From an uncultured Pedosphaera sp. (GTDB lineage Bacteria > Verrucomicrobiota > Verrucomicrobiia > Limisphaerales > Pedosphaeraceae), in contig CAIXFN010000066.1 of the NCBI GenBank assembly GCA_903918755.1, positions 1 to 42,019 on the forward strand: a stretch of 42,019 nt of DNA, in the 5' to 3' direction. The number at the start of each line of letters is the position of its first letter. Position 1 is the stretch's first letter. Under the pieces are notes generated by a model. It did no database searches. It was not told the DNA's origin and was given only the letters and a program-made list of their open reading frames with translations. This document shows, one piece after another, positions 7,902 through 16,187 of the stretch. A program made the position numbers and the translations under genes.

Positions 7902-9142
7902 AGCCACCTCCGGAAGATCAACGAAGCATTCGCACCGCCGAATCCGAACGAATTGGACAGTGCTGCCGCGACCCCGGTTTCGGATTTTTCCGTCACCAAT
8001 TTGAATTGGCAGGCCGGGTCGGGCGTCCGGAGACCGGCCTGAGGCGGCAACCATTGCTCGACCAGGGTCATGAGGCAGATCACCGCCTCGATGGCTCCCG
8101 CCGCGCCGAGGGTATGCCCGGTGTTGGCTTTGGTGGAACTCACCCGCAGTTGCGGGGCCGCAACTCCCGCCCACCGATTGATTGCGGCAGCCTCCGTGGC
8201 GTCGTTTTGCGGGGTGGCAGTTCCGTGGGCATTAATGTAATCAATTTGCTCCGGACGCAGCCCGGCTTGCTGGCATGCCATAGTCATGGCGGCGAGCGCC
8301 GCCTTGCCTTCCGGGTGTGGCTGGGTGAGATGATGAGTATCGGTGGCGGCACCGTAGCCGGCAATTTCACCCAATATCGTGGCTCCCCGGGCCTGGGCTT
8401 CTCCAAGGGTCTCCAAAGTCACCATGGCCGCGCCTTCCCCGAGCAGGACGCCGTCGCGACCCGCATCGAACGGCCGGCAGGCGGTTGGGGAAAGGGCCCG
8501 CAAGGCGTCAAAGCCGGCGAAAGTGAGCAGGGATAACGCGTCGTATCCCCCGGTGAAGGCCCGCGGGGCGCGGCCAGTTCGGACCAATTCGAAGGCGTGG
8601 CCGATGGCGTTGGATCCGGAGGCGCACGCATTGGCGATGATGGTCAAGGGGCCATAGGCACCGAAGGTCTCGCCGAGATCCAAGCCCTGGCGTTGGGCTT
8701 GGTAATGAATAACGCGCGTGGCCTGGTTGCGCCGGTCCGCGGGCGAGTTTACGGCCTGCCGGTAGTAATCCTCTCCCAGCGCCATCTCCCCGCTCGTGGT
8801 TCCCAAAACGATGGGGGTAGTTTCTCCGCCTTGCCAGCCGGATTGAGTCCAGGCTTCGCGAGCGGCAATTTGCAGCATCTGCGCGGCGCGTCCTCGACGC
8901 CGCTCGTTTTTTGCGTGCGGGCCCCCGGAGAAAACTTCGGCTGGCAGGGCGACTTCGCCGGCCAATTGGGCGCGCTGGCGTGAGATGTCGAACAAAGTCA
9001 CCGGGCGGAAGGCGGTCCGGCCGGACCGCAAGCTTTGCGAGTTGACCTGCCACCCACAACCCAGGGCCGTGACAATGCCCGCCCCGGTTACGACCACCCG
9101 GTGGGGCAGGGAATGAGCGGATTTGGGCAAAGGAAATTGCAC
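7898..9142 (-). CDS. Beta-ketoacyl-ACP synthase (FabF-type), aryl-polyene-like
   Basis: The 414-residue protein has the complete condensing-enzyme triad: Cys173 in NACASGSNA, His306 in NAHGTATPQND and His343 in KANTGHTLGAAG. The start (VVVTGAGIVTALG about 15 residues in) and length fit FabF/type II PKS ketosynthases. It would condense malonyl-ACP units on the growing chain as the active half of a KS/CLF pair with the next gene, which it overlaps by 4 bp. It reads away from the small membrane gene starting at 9351, leaving about 200 bp for a divergent promoter. Cluster context points to an aryl polyene pathway rather than housekeeping fatty acid synthesis. Sequence alone cannot settle the product. 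Confidence 0.93.
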   Translation of the reverse strand: MQFPLPKSAHSLPHRVVVTGAGIVTALGCGWQVNSQSLRSGRTAFRPVTLFDISRQRAQLAGEVALPAEVFSGGPHAKNERRRGRAAQMLQIAAREAWTQSGWQGGETTPIVLGTTSGEMALGEDYYRQAVNSPADRRNQATRVIHYQAQRQGLDLGETFGAYGPLTIIANACASGSNAIGHAFELVRTGRAPRAFTGGYDALSLLTFAGFDALRALSPTACRPFDAGRDGVLLGEGAAMVTLETLGEAQARGATILGEIAGYGAATDTHHLTQPHPEGKAALAAMTMACQQAGLRPEQIDYINAHGTATPQNDATEAAAINRWAGVAAPQLRVSSTKANTGHTLGAAGAIEAVICLMTLVEQWLPPQAGLRTPDPACQFKLVTEKSETGVAAALSNSFGFGGANASLIFRRWL

Positions 9143-9350
9143 AGGTGGTTTAGGCGCAGATACCGAATCTGCCGGGGAGTCTTTCGCGTTTATCCACGAG
9201 GGAGCCTTTTAACCGATTTCCGACCATGAAAATAAATCCCTGACCGTCTCGCAGATCGACCGGATTCAACATTGCCTTATTAAGGTTCATCGCGGATTTT
9301 AGTGCAATGCATTTCAACGTGACAGAATGTGCCCGGAGAAGCGAGTCGTC

Positions 9351-9731
9351 ATGAACGCCGACCCGGTCCCAAAATCGACCCTGCCGGACTGGTTGAAGCG
9401 GGGGGTGCGCAAATTCATTACCCTGGCGGTCACGACGTTGCTGTTTGGATATTTTTATGGCTGGGCTTCGCCTTGGGCTTTTCCGCGCACTTCCGTAGCC
9501 GGCTTTGGCCGGGGAGCTTTGCACGGTGCCTTGCTGCCCCTGGCCCTTCCCAGTCTGGTGTTGGGCAAGGACGTGCCGATTTACGCAGAACAAAATCTCG
9601 GCCGCAGCTATAAGATGGGATATATCGTCGGCATCAATCTCTGTGGGTTGGCCTTTTTTGGGCCGCTTTTCTGGAATCCCCGGCGTCCGGTCACGGGACC
9701 TAAAACCACCAACTCCGAAAAATCTCGATAA
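9351..9731 (+). CDS. Small membrane protein inside the polyketide locus
   Basis: The start at ATG 9351 gives 126 aa. GGAG occurs 13 nt upstream, and an earlier in-frame ATG at 9327 is possible. There is a hydrophobic segment at about residues 24-38 (ITLAVTTLLFGYFYG), a GRGALHGALLPLALPSLVLG stretch, and a second membrane segment near the end (IVGINLCGLAFFGPLFW). The middle contains KDVPIYAEQNLGRSYKMGY. It has the look of a conserved membrane protein, but I do not recognise a named family. It is divergent from the ketosynthase and converges with the 244-aa protein gene, overlapping it by 32 bp at the 3' ends. Its link to the pathway is by position only. Confidence 0.7.
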   Translation: MNADPVPKSTLPDWLKRGVRKFITLAVTTLLFGYFYGWASPWAFPRTSVAGFGRGALHGALLPLALPSLVLGKDVPIYAEQNLGRSYKMGYIVGINLCGLAFFGPLFWNPRRPVTGPKTTNSEKSR

Positions 9732-10434
9732 TTTCCAAAGGCCCCCCGGCCCAATAATTATTGGGAGGCAGGGAAAATGTGCCGCGGGCCCGGTCGAACC
9801 GCAGGGTGGTTGGTTGGAGGGGATCATTGGGATCATAAGCCATGAATTCCCATCCCTGCGGTTCCGCGCGGACGGCGAACAAAATCATTCCATGGTTGAT
9901 CGTCAGCGCTGGAAAGCGCACCAGGTGGACCAGGGGGGAATGGCCTTGGGCAATTGCCTCTGCGAGTCCGGTCGCGGTGAGGAATTGATGTTCCCGGGAG
10001 ATGGGAAGCACCATTCGCCAATGGCTCCGCAAAAAATACGATTGCCAAGCCCCTCCGCAGCACGCTTTCAGGACTGATTCCCGGTCCCGGCTGAATTCCC
10101 GCAAGCTGGCAAAGCCCGGGAAGACAATTTGCCGGGCCGGTTCGCAGGCCTGCCGGGGATTGCGCGCCATCGTTTGGCAGATTTGCCGGCGGTAGGTTTC
10201 GTCGTCCGCCGGTGCCAGTGCTGAGTCAAAGCGGGCATGGTAAAGGAACTGGCGGGCGGCGCGCGTCAGGACGAAGCAACGGTGCGCATAGAGTGGACGC
10301 GGTTGGCGCCGGGCGAAGGTCATCGTGCCCCGCGCCGGATCCGGGCGATACTCCCAGAGCAGTTCATTGGCAAACGCGAATGAGTCGCGGGCGAAATCAA
10401 AGCGCCGGGGAGCAAGAAAACGGACGTTGGCCAT
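9700..10434 (-). CDS. Uncharacterised 244-aa protein, possible papain-like fold
   Basis: The likely start is ATG 10434 (MANVRFLAPRRFDF), since longer versions would run through the oppositely oriented ligase gene. The product has no signal peptide or membrane segment. Conserved-looking blocks are GGAWQSYFLRSHWRM, LVHLVRFPALTINHGMILF, YDPNDP and YWAGGPLEIIEIFR. A His in NHG followed about 17 residues later by Asp/Asn in YDPND recalls papain-like/C39 or BtrH-type folds. Candidate nucleophile cysteines lie upstream in KACCGG or RQACEP, and none is certain. If that fold is right, acyl transfer from the ACP or processing of an intermediate is conceivable. This is inference. It is divergent from the ligase, with only 45 bp between the two starts. 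Confidence 0.7.
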   Translation of the reverse strand: MANVRFLAPRRFDFARDSFAFANELLWEYRPDPARGTMTFARRQPRPLYAHRCFVLTRAARQFLYHARFDSALAPADDETYRRQICQTMARNPRQACEPARQIVFPGFASLREFSRDRESVLKACCGGAWQSYFLRSHWRMVLPISREHQFLTATGLAEAIAQGHSPLVHLVRFPALTINHGMILFAVRAEPQGWEFMAYDPNDPLQPTTLRFDRARGTFSLPPNNYWAGGPLEIIEIFRSWWF

Positions 10435-10479
10435 AATTTGACTTGCCGCCCACGTTACGGCTGCGCTAACCAACTGACA
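10435..10479. promoter_or_regulatory. Compact 45-bp divergent start region
   Basis: Only 45 bp separate the ATG of the 244-aa protein (minus) from the ATG of the ligase (plus). Promoters for at least one must lie inside the other coding region. No clear boxes were identified. Confidence 0.4.
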
Positions 10480-11730
10480 ATGCTTTACGATCTTTGGCGG
10501 CAACTGGCTGCCAGCCGGAGCTCCGAACTGGCGTTGCGCGATTGCGCCTCCGGCCGGGAGTGGACCTTTGGCCAGTTGGCGGTGGCCGCCGAGGCCTGGC
10601 CGGCGGATGCCGGCTTGGTCTTTCCAGCCGGAAACTCTCCGGAATTTGTTCTGGCCGTGCTGGCCGCCTGGCGGATCGGTGGGGTCGTGTGTCCGTTGGA
10701 ATCGGATCAAACCGTGCCCGTGGTTCCCCGGCCGGGTGCGGCTTGTTGCCATCTTAAGAGCACCTCCGCCACTGGCGGGGTGGCGCGCTTCGTGGTGTTC
10801 ACCGCGCAGCAACTTGCCGCGGATGCGGCCAACATCGTCACCACAATGGGCTTGCGACCGGACTGGCCGAATCTCGGAGTAATTTCCCTCGCGCACTCCT
10901 ACGGATTTTCCAATTTGGTGCTGCCCCTGCTCCTGCACGGCGTGCCCTTACTCCTGGTTCATTCGCCGCTGCCGGAGCCGCTGCGAAGGGCCGCGGAAGG
11001 GGCAGGAGAGGTGGTGCTTCCGGCGGTTCCTGCCCTGTGGCGGGCCTGGCACACGGCCCGGGCTATTCCGCCTCATGTGCGCCTGGCCATCTCTGCCGGA
11101 GCTGCCTTGCCGCTGCCCTTGGAACAGGAGGTTTTTACCGCGACCGGTCTCAAGTTGCACAATTTTTACGGTTCTTCGGAATGCGGCGGGATCGCCTATG
11201 ACCGGGGGGAGGTTCCACGGGAGGACCCGGCCTTGGCGGGGACTTTGCTGACCGGGGTCACCGCGACGGTTTCTACGGCGGGTAGCCTGGTCGTGACCAG
11301 CTCGGCCGTAGGTGAATCTTATTGGCCCGACCGCCTGCCCGGATTGGGGACGGGCACATTCCTGACTTCTGACTTGGTAGAATTGCGCAAGGACCAAGTA
11401 TTTCTCCGGGGCCGGGTCGGGGACCAAATCAACATCGGTGGGCGTAAACTTTCGCCGGAAACGGTTGAGCAAGCCCTGCTTAACCATCCGCGCGTGCGGG
11501 AGTGTCTGGTGTTTGGTACTGCCAGTGGGCAGGCGGGGCGGGGGGAAGCCATGGTTGCCGTGGTGGTCGGCAATGCGGCGGCCGCGGAATTGCGGGAGTT
11601 TTTACTCAACACCTTGCCCGCCTGGCAGGTGCCCCGGGAATGGCGTTTCGTCAATGCCTTGGCACCAAATCAACGGGGCAAGCTCTCCCGCGCCGAGTGG
11701 CGCCGCCAATTCGAGAGCGGACGCTGGTAG
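10480..11730 (+). CDS. AMP-dependent aryl/acyl ligase (ApeH-like)
   Basis: Starting at ATG 10480 the protein has 416 residues, short for the adenylate-forming family and in the range of stand-alone aryl-CoA/ACP ligases. The usual P-loop motif is degenerate (STSATGGVAR). Later motifs are well kept: NFYGSSECGGI (A5), TSDLVEL (A7), RVGDQINIGGRKLSPETVE (A8) and PNQRGKLSRAE with the catalytic Lys near the C-terminus (A10). It should activate a carboxylic acid with ATP and load it on CoA or ACP. In aryl polyene loci this enzyme activates a 4-hydroxybenzoate or coumarate starter. The exact substrate cannot be read from the sequence. It converges with lolA, leaving 21 bp between the stops. Confidence 0.88.
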   Translation: MLYDLWRQLAASRSSELALRDCASGREWTFGQLAVAAEAWPADAGLVFPAGNSPEFVLAVLAAWRIGGVVCPLESDQTVPVVPRPGAACCHLKSTSATGGVARFVVFTAQQLAADAANIVTTMGLRPDWPNLGVISLAHSYGFSNLVLPLLLHGVPLLLVHSPLPEPLRRAAEGAGEVVLPAVPALWRAWHTARAIPPHVRLAISAGAALPLPLEQEVFTATGLKLHNFYGSSECGGIAYDRGEVPREDPALAGTLLTGVTATVSTAGSLVVTSSAVGESYWPDRLPGLGTGTFLTSDLVELRKDQVFLRGRVGDQINIGGRKLSPETVEQALLNHPRVRECLVFGTASGQAGRGEAMVAVVVGNAAAAELREFLLNTLPAWQVPREWRFVNALAPNQRGKLSRAEWRRQFESGRW

Positions 11731-11751
11731 CCTGGGGAGGGCACCTCGATC

Positions 11752-12474
11752 TTACTTTGCCAGCGGGGTGGTGACCTTGAAATCAGCCGGCGGTTCCCAC
11801 CGGAACAGGTTGGTATCCGGGAGCGGATTCATGACGGCGTTCGTGAATTCACTGCGCATCGAGGAACCATCCATGAACACCAGTTCCGTGCGCGTGAGGG
11901 CGTAATCGTTCGTCGCCAGGCCGAGTCCCAATTCGGGCATCCATTGGCGGGCGAATTTGCTGGTCGGCTCAAGGCGTAGTTGCCATTCGCGATTGGTCGC
12001 CACGAGGGACAAGACCTTGAACTGGGCGGTGAATTCCGTGCGGTTGCGGGGAAAACCCGCGTTCAACAAAGCCATTGCGTCGCGCCATTCCCGGGGGGCG
12101 CCGGAATCCAAAGCATAGTGTTCCGCCCGCTTCAGGCGGGGGTAGATCAAAAACATGTCACCATCCCGGCGCAAGGCGATGGTTTGGGCCGGTACGCCCA
12201 GTTCCCAACGGAAATTGGCCGGGGCCGCAAACCACAACCGTCCTGCCGTCAATAGCGGCTGGGTCAGGGTTTTGAAATGGCGGATCTGCGTGAAGTCCGC
12301 CGACCAGGTTTGGACATTTCTTTGGGCTGAGAACCAGGCGTCCAGCACTGCATTCGTGTCGGTTGCCGCCGCCCGATGCGTTCCCAAGGCAAATCCCACA
12401 ACCAAAGCCCAAGCCGCGAACAGCTTCAAAGCGGCGGCCTTTCGGTTGGCCAGATGGGAACGAAATGAAACCAT
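11752..12474 (-). CDS. lolA: LolA-like outer-membrane lipoprotein carrier
   Basis: This 240-residue protein has a signal peptide ending around HRAAA and a LolA-type pattern: VQTWSADFTQ, TAGRLWFAAPANFRWE, then FLIYP and a Pro-rich end. LolA-family periplasmic chaperones carry lipoproteins or lipids across the periplasm, and dedicated paralogues occur in aryl polyene loci. The ATG at 12474 gives a 49-bp overlap with the upstream exporter gene. A TTG at 12429 would overlap by only four bases (TTGA), is preceded by AAAGG eight bases upstream, and starts directly with a neat signal peptide (MKLFAAWALVVGFALG). That TTG may be the true start. Its place after the MMPL gene suggests service for the polyketide product rather than general lipoprotein sorting. 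Confidence 0.85.
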   Translation of the reverse strand: MVSFRSHLANRKAAALKLFAAWALVVGFALGTHRAAATDTNAVLDAWFSAQRNVQTWSADFTQIRHFKTLTQPLLTAGRLWFAAPANFRWELGVPAQTIALRRDGDMFLIYPRLKRAEHYALDSGAPREWRDAMALLNAGFPRNRTEFTAQFKVLSLVATNREWQLRLEPTSKFARQWMPELGLGLATNDYALTRTELVFMDGSSMRSEFTNAVMNPLPDTNLFRWEPPADFKVTTPLAK

Positions 12475-15400
12475 TGGGCGGGATCCTGCCGGATTGCCGG
12501 TTCAAAGACACGCACAATTTCCTGGGTCAATTGGATCCGGCTGGCCCGATTCCCAATTGCCGCGCGGTCATATTCCATTTCCGGATACACCCGCGCCGAA
12601 TATCCCCCGGCGCGGCGGACGATGACGACCGGCAGGATCGCGCAACCGGAAGCCCGGGCCAGTTCCGCGGCCGCCAGCGAGGCGGCGAAGGGTTGTCCAA
12701 ATAACTCCACCGTGACTCCGGTGGGCGCGGGCGGACGATCCATCAGCAACGCCACCGTGGCTCCGCTCTGGAGTCGCCGGATGATTTCCACGATGGCAAA
12801 AGGATTCTCCCCGATGACCAACGTTTCCACGCCCCAGCGGGCGCGCGACGCCTGGCGGAGGGCGGTCAGCTTTTCGTCCGGTTCCCGTTGCGTGAGTACC
12901 AACAATTGGAAGCCGCGTTCCGTCAAGAAGGCGCCGCCCAGTTCCCAATTGCCCAGATGGGGAGTGACGAGCAGCACGCCTTTGCCGCGGGCTTGCGCGG
13001 TCGTGAAATTTTCCCAGCCATTCCAGTCCACGAACCAACTTTTGCGGGCGATGCCGCTTTCATAGCGCCACAGGTCCGCCAGTTTGAGGGCAAATTCCGT
13101 GACCATCCGCCGGGCCAGGCTGCGCGCCGCCGCCGGATCCTGGCCGACGACCGGCAGCAGATTGGCCATCACCACGCGCCGCCGATGACCCGCGAGGGGC
13201 CAGTACAAGGCCGCTCCGGCCCGGGCGAGGACCGCGCAAACGGAGGGTGGCAAGCAGCGTGCCAGCCACAATCCCAGACGCCAGAATCGCTGGCCGTAGA
13301 ATTGCGAGGGGGACTGGCTGGCGGTCCGATCTCCCCGGGCTACCTGCCACCAGATGGGCAGGGCGAAAACCGAGAGCAGCACGTTGCCCGCTATCCCCAA
13401 CGCGCAGACCCGCCCGAGTCCCGCCATGCCGGCATTGCTCGAGAGCCCGAGGGAGCCGAATCCCGCCACTGCCGTGCCCCCGCAGAGCAGCAGCGCCCGA
13501 CCCACGCTGTGCCGCGCGGCCACCAAATCCCCATGATGACGGCGCAAGGCCAGTTGCATAAAAATGCTGTAATCCACCCCGGTGCCCAGGACCAGCGGTA
13601 AGGCCATCAAATTCAAAACGTTCCACGACCAACCCAGCAACTGCATCCCGGCGAGCAGACCCAGCCCGCTCAGGAGCAAGACCGCCAGGCTCAAGAGGAT
13701 TTCCGTGGGGCGGCGGAAGGCCAGCCCGAGGGACAGCAGGATCAGTCCGGCCATGGGGAGCAGGAGTTTCCAGAGATTGCGGGTGACGGCGTCGAGCACG
13801 GTCACCCCGAGCATTTCCCAACTGGAAAGCCAGACGCCTTCCTTGGGCAGTTCGTCAGTAAGGGTGGCAAATGAGCGTGCATCCGCTGCCGGATAAAGAA
13901 AGGCCGCGGCATAGACCTGGTTCGAGTCGCGGGCCGCGACCTTTTCGAAGATCCAATCGCACAAGCGATTGCTGGGCCAGTACACGCCCGGCTGATTCGC
14001 GGCGCGGCGCCAGGTCGCCATGACCTGGTCCATCAAGCCCAGCGCGTCGGTCGAAAACCCGTTGGTGAGTACGGCGGCCCGCAATTCCGCCTGCTCCGCC
14101 AGCAGGCGCTGGATTGCGGGCCGGTTGGTAGCCTGCTCCAACGGGCGGGGCCAGAGCATCGTCGGGCTGGTGAACCCATTCAGGCGGCCGTCTGTCACCG
14201 CGCGTTGCAGTACCGGTTCGATCAAGTCCAGTTTCTGCGCCACCTCCCCCTCGTCACGGCCGGCGGCCACCAGCCAAAAGGGTTCCCGCTGCTGGCCCAG
14301 GTTGGTCTTCAGCCCCTCGAGTGCCGCATAGGCGGCGCTACCCCGGGGTTCCAGCGCCCGCGTGCTCGAATCCATCCCGGGAACGCCCCGGGAGAGAATG
14401 GCGGCCGCCACAACCACTAACAACACCGTCATGGTCAGGACCAGTTTCGCGTGGAATGGATTCAAACGGCTGCTCACCGGTGCGGCCGCGCCGACCGGGG
14501 CAGTGGGGGGCAACATGACGCGCATCCGGTCGGGAAACAGCGGGGGTAGGAAAGCGAAAATCATGACGAAGGCCGCCAGAGCGACGCCGATGGCCACCAG
14601 CGATCCCAGTTGACCCAGGCCGGGCAACCCTCCGAAGTTGAGCACTGCGAACGCCGCGATCGTGGTGACCGCCGCCCAAAAAATACTGGGAGCGATGGCC
14701 CGGCGGATTTCGGGGATGGACAGTTGGGGTTGGGCCAGGGCTTCCTGGTAATGCACCACGGCGTAATCCACCGCCAGGCCGAGCAGGATGGCCGCAAACC
14801 CCATGCTGATGACGCTGACAGTTCCGAAAATCAAACCGCCCATGGCCAGAGTTGCGAGCAGGATCACCGCCAAGAGAGTGAGCAGCCACAGCATGGGTTT
14901 GATCCGCCGGTGGGCCAGCCAGAACAGGATGGCGATGATCACGGAAGTCCCCACTACGGATAAGGTGATATCCTGGCGCATGCCGGTGCTGATCTCCGCA
15001 ACGAACGCCGGCCGCCCGGTAAAACCGATGGCGCAGTCCATTGGCTCAGCCGCCGTCGGCCGGACGACGGCTTTCACCGCGGCCAGCCAGGCAATGCATT
15101 CCCGGTATCCGGCCAGGTCAACGCTCGCCTGGACGAAGATCACGCGGAAGGTGCCGTCCGCCGAGGCGAACATGGCCGATCCGCGGCCCATTTCCGGCAT
15201 GGCACTGCTTTGAGGCAACTGCGTGAAGCCCAGCGGATCATAGCCCCATTGCGCGATTTCGGTGGGGGAGAGGGTGGTGGCCAATCGTTCCCGGGTGGCA
15301 TTGAGAGTGGCATTCCGATTGGTGGCGGCCAGTTTTTGTTCTAGCTGGCGGAGGATCTCCGCCGGTTGGTTTAACCAGAGGAAGGCGATCAACTCCGGAG

Positions 15401-15707
15401 TCTGCTCGGGATGCTCCAACCACGGCGGCTGCCAATCCGCAGTGGCCACCAGATCGGGGCGGTTGGTGAGGCGATTGGCGATTGTCCGGGCGGCAGTTTC
15501 CGCCGATTCCGGGCTGGCTGACTTGATCGTTATGAGGAGTTCCCGGGCATTGGTGAAATGCCGTTGATAAGTTTTAAGACCGGCGACCGCAGCCACGTTG
15601 CCCGGCAGCAAGTCCAGCGGATCCACGTCGAAACGCAAGCGGACCAGCCCGCCGACGAGGGGGATCAGCAAGAGTAGCCACCAGCGCTTGAACCAACCGG
15701 ACTTCAC
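12426..15707 (-). CDS. MMPL-family exporter fused to LpxL/HtrB-like acyltransferase
   Basis: One uninterrupted 1093-residue frame. Residues 1 to about 785 form an RND/MMPL exporter with a first helix at about 9-21, a periplasmic domain, a helix cluster at about 245-395 and a second cluster at about 645-790 (LVLGTGVDYSIFMQLA). From about 805 to the end it continues as a lysophospholipid acyltransferase of the LpxL/HtrB type, with the HX4E motif HLGNWE (His at about 917) and MDRPPAPTGV. In aryl polyene loci the exporter and acyltransferase are normally separate genes, so the fusion is notable. It would couple acyl transfer to a lipid with export. Its start overlaps the upstream lipoprotein stop by 4 bp (ATGA), and lolA follows. 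A sequencing-induced fusion is unlikely because the frame is clean on both sides. Confidence 0.9.
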   Translation of the reverse strand: MKSGWFKRWWLLLLIPLVGGLVRLRFDVDPLDLLPGNVAAVAGLKTYQRHFTNARELLITIKSASPESAETAARTIANRLTNRPDLVATADWQPPWLEHPEQTPELIAFLWLNQPAEILRQLEQKLAATNRNATLNATRERLATTLSPTEIAQWGYDPLGFTQLPQSSAMPEMGRGSAMFASADGTFRVIFVQASVDLAGYRECIAWLAAVKAVVRPTAAEPMDCAIGFTGRPAFVAEISTGMRQDITLSVVGTSVIIAILFWLAHRRIKPMLWLLTLLAVILLATLAMGGLIFGTVSVISMGFAAILLGLAVDYAVVHYQEALAQPQLSIPEIRRAIAPSIFWAAVTTIAAFAVLNFGGLPGLGQLGSLVAIGVALAAFVMIFAFLPPLFPDRMRVMLPPTAPVGAAAPVSSRLNPFHAKLVLTMTVLLVVVAAAILSRGVPGMDSSTRALEPRGSAAYAALEGLKTNLGQQREPFWLVAAGRDEGEVAQKLDLIEPVLQRAVTDGRLNGFTSPTMLWPRPLEQATNRPAIQRLLAEQAELRAAVLTNGFSTDALGLMDQVMATWRRAANQPGVYWPSNRLCDWIFEKVAARDSNQVYAAAFLYPAADARSFATLTDELPKEGVWLSSWEMLGVTVLDAVTRNLWKLLLPMAGLILLSLGLAFRRPTEILLSLAVLLLSGLGLLAGMQLLGWSWNVLNLMALPLVLGTGVDYSIFMQLALRRHHGDLVAARHSVGRALLLCGGTAVAGFGSLGLSSNAGMAGLGRVCALGIAGNVLLSVFALPIWWQVARGDRTASQSPSQFYGQRFWRLGLWLARCLPPSVCAVLARAGAALYWPLAGHRRRVVMANLLPVVGQDPAAARSLARRMVTEFALKLADLWRYESGIARKSWFVDWNGWENFTTAQARGKGVLLVTPHLGNWELGGAFLTERGFQLLVLTQREPDEKLTALRQASRARWGVETLVIGENPFAIVEIIRRLQSGATVALLMDRPPAPTGVTVELFGQPFAASLAAAELARASGCAILPVVIVRRAGGYSARVYPEMEYDRAAIGNRASRIQLTQEIVRVFEPAIRQDPAQWFHFVPIWPTERPPL

Positions 15708-16177
15708 GGAAAAAAACCGCCTTCCAAAGCTTCGCCGGTCCGCGGATTGAAAATGCGCCAGCGGCCATCCGGAAGGGTTTCAAATTGCCAGGGAGCGGCG
15801 AGGGGAGCCTGCGCCAGGCCAGGCGGCAATTGGAACCACAACCAGCGGCGCGGGGGCGGGCCCGCCCCGGCCCAGGCGTGCTCCCCGGCGCCGAATTCAA
15901 TTTGCCAGCGGTTGCCCGTGGTTTGCGCGGTGACGATGGGGAAGGGGATTTTGGAAAACTGTACCAAAAAATCACCACTCCGGTTCGTGGCCAGGATTAA
16001 TTCTCCGGCGATTTCCGGCCGGTGCTGCGGGGGATGCCACTCCGCCTGACCGCGCAGCAGCGTCCATCCGGGAGCCGTCAAATCAACCGGCGGGGCGGGA
16101 GGCAAAGTGCGGCAACCCGGGCTGAGGACGAGCAGAGCCAAGCCCAGAAGACCCCGCACGCGAAGAGGGATTGCCAT
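15704..16177 (-). CDS. Lipoprotein of the polyketide export module
   Basis: Starting at ATG 16177 the product has 157 aa, with an Arg-containing N-terminus, a hydrophobic stretch (GLLGLALLVLSPGC) and a lipobox cysteine at about residue 23. The rest is Trp/Pro-rich (GWTLLRGQAEW, PPPRRWLWFQLP) and ends in FNPRTGEALEGGFFP. The overall layout fits the LolB-like/DUF3261-type lipoproteins of aryl polyene loci, but I cannot fix the family. It lies 10 bp after the halogenase-like gene stop and overlaps the start of the exporter gene by 4 bp. A role as outer-membrane partner of LolA for the product is inferred. Confidence 0.75.
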   Translation of the reverse strand: MAIPLRVRGLLGLALLVLSPGCRTLPPAPPVDLTAPGWTLLRGQAEWHPPQHRPEIAGELILATNRSGDFLVQFSKIPFPIVTAQTTGNRWQIEFGAGEHAWAGAGPPPRRWLWFQLPPGLAQAPLAAPWQFETLPDGRWRIFNPRTGEALEGGFFP

Positions 16178-16187
16178 GGCGACGGCG

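Noticed and set aside
9150-9836. Minus-strand 228-codon frame
   Set aside because: It overlaps the small membrane gene and the end of the 244-aa gene and has no domain, signal or plausible composition.
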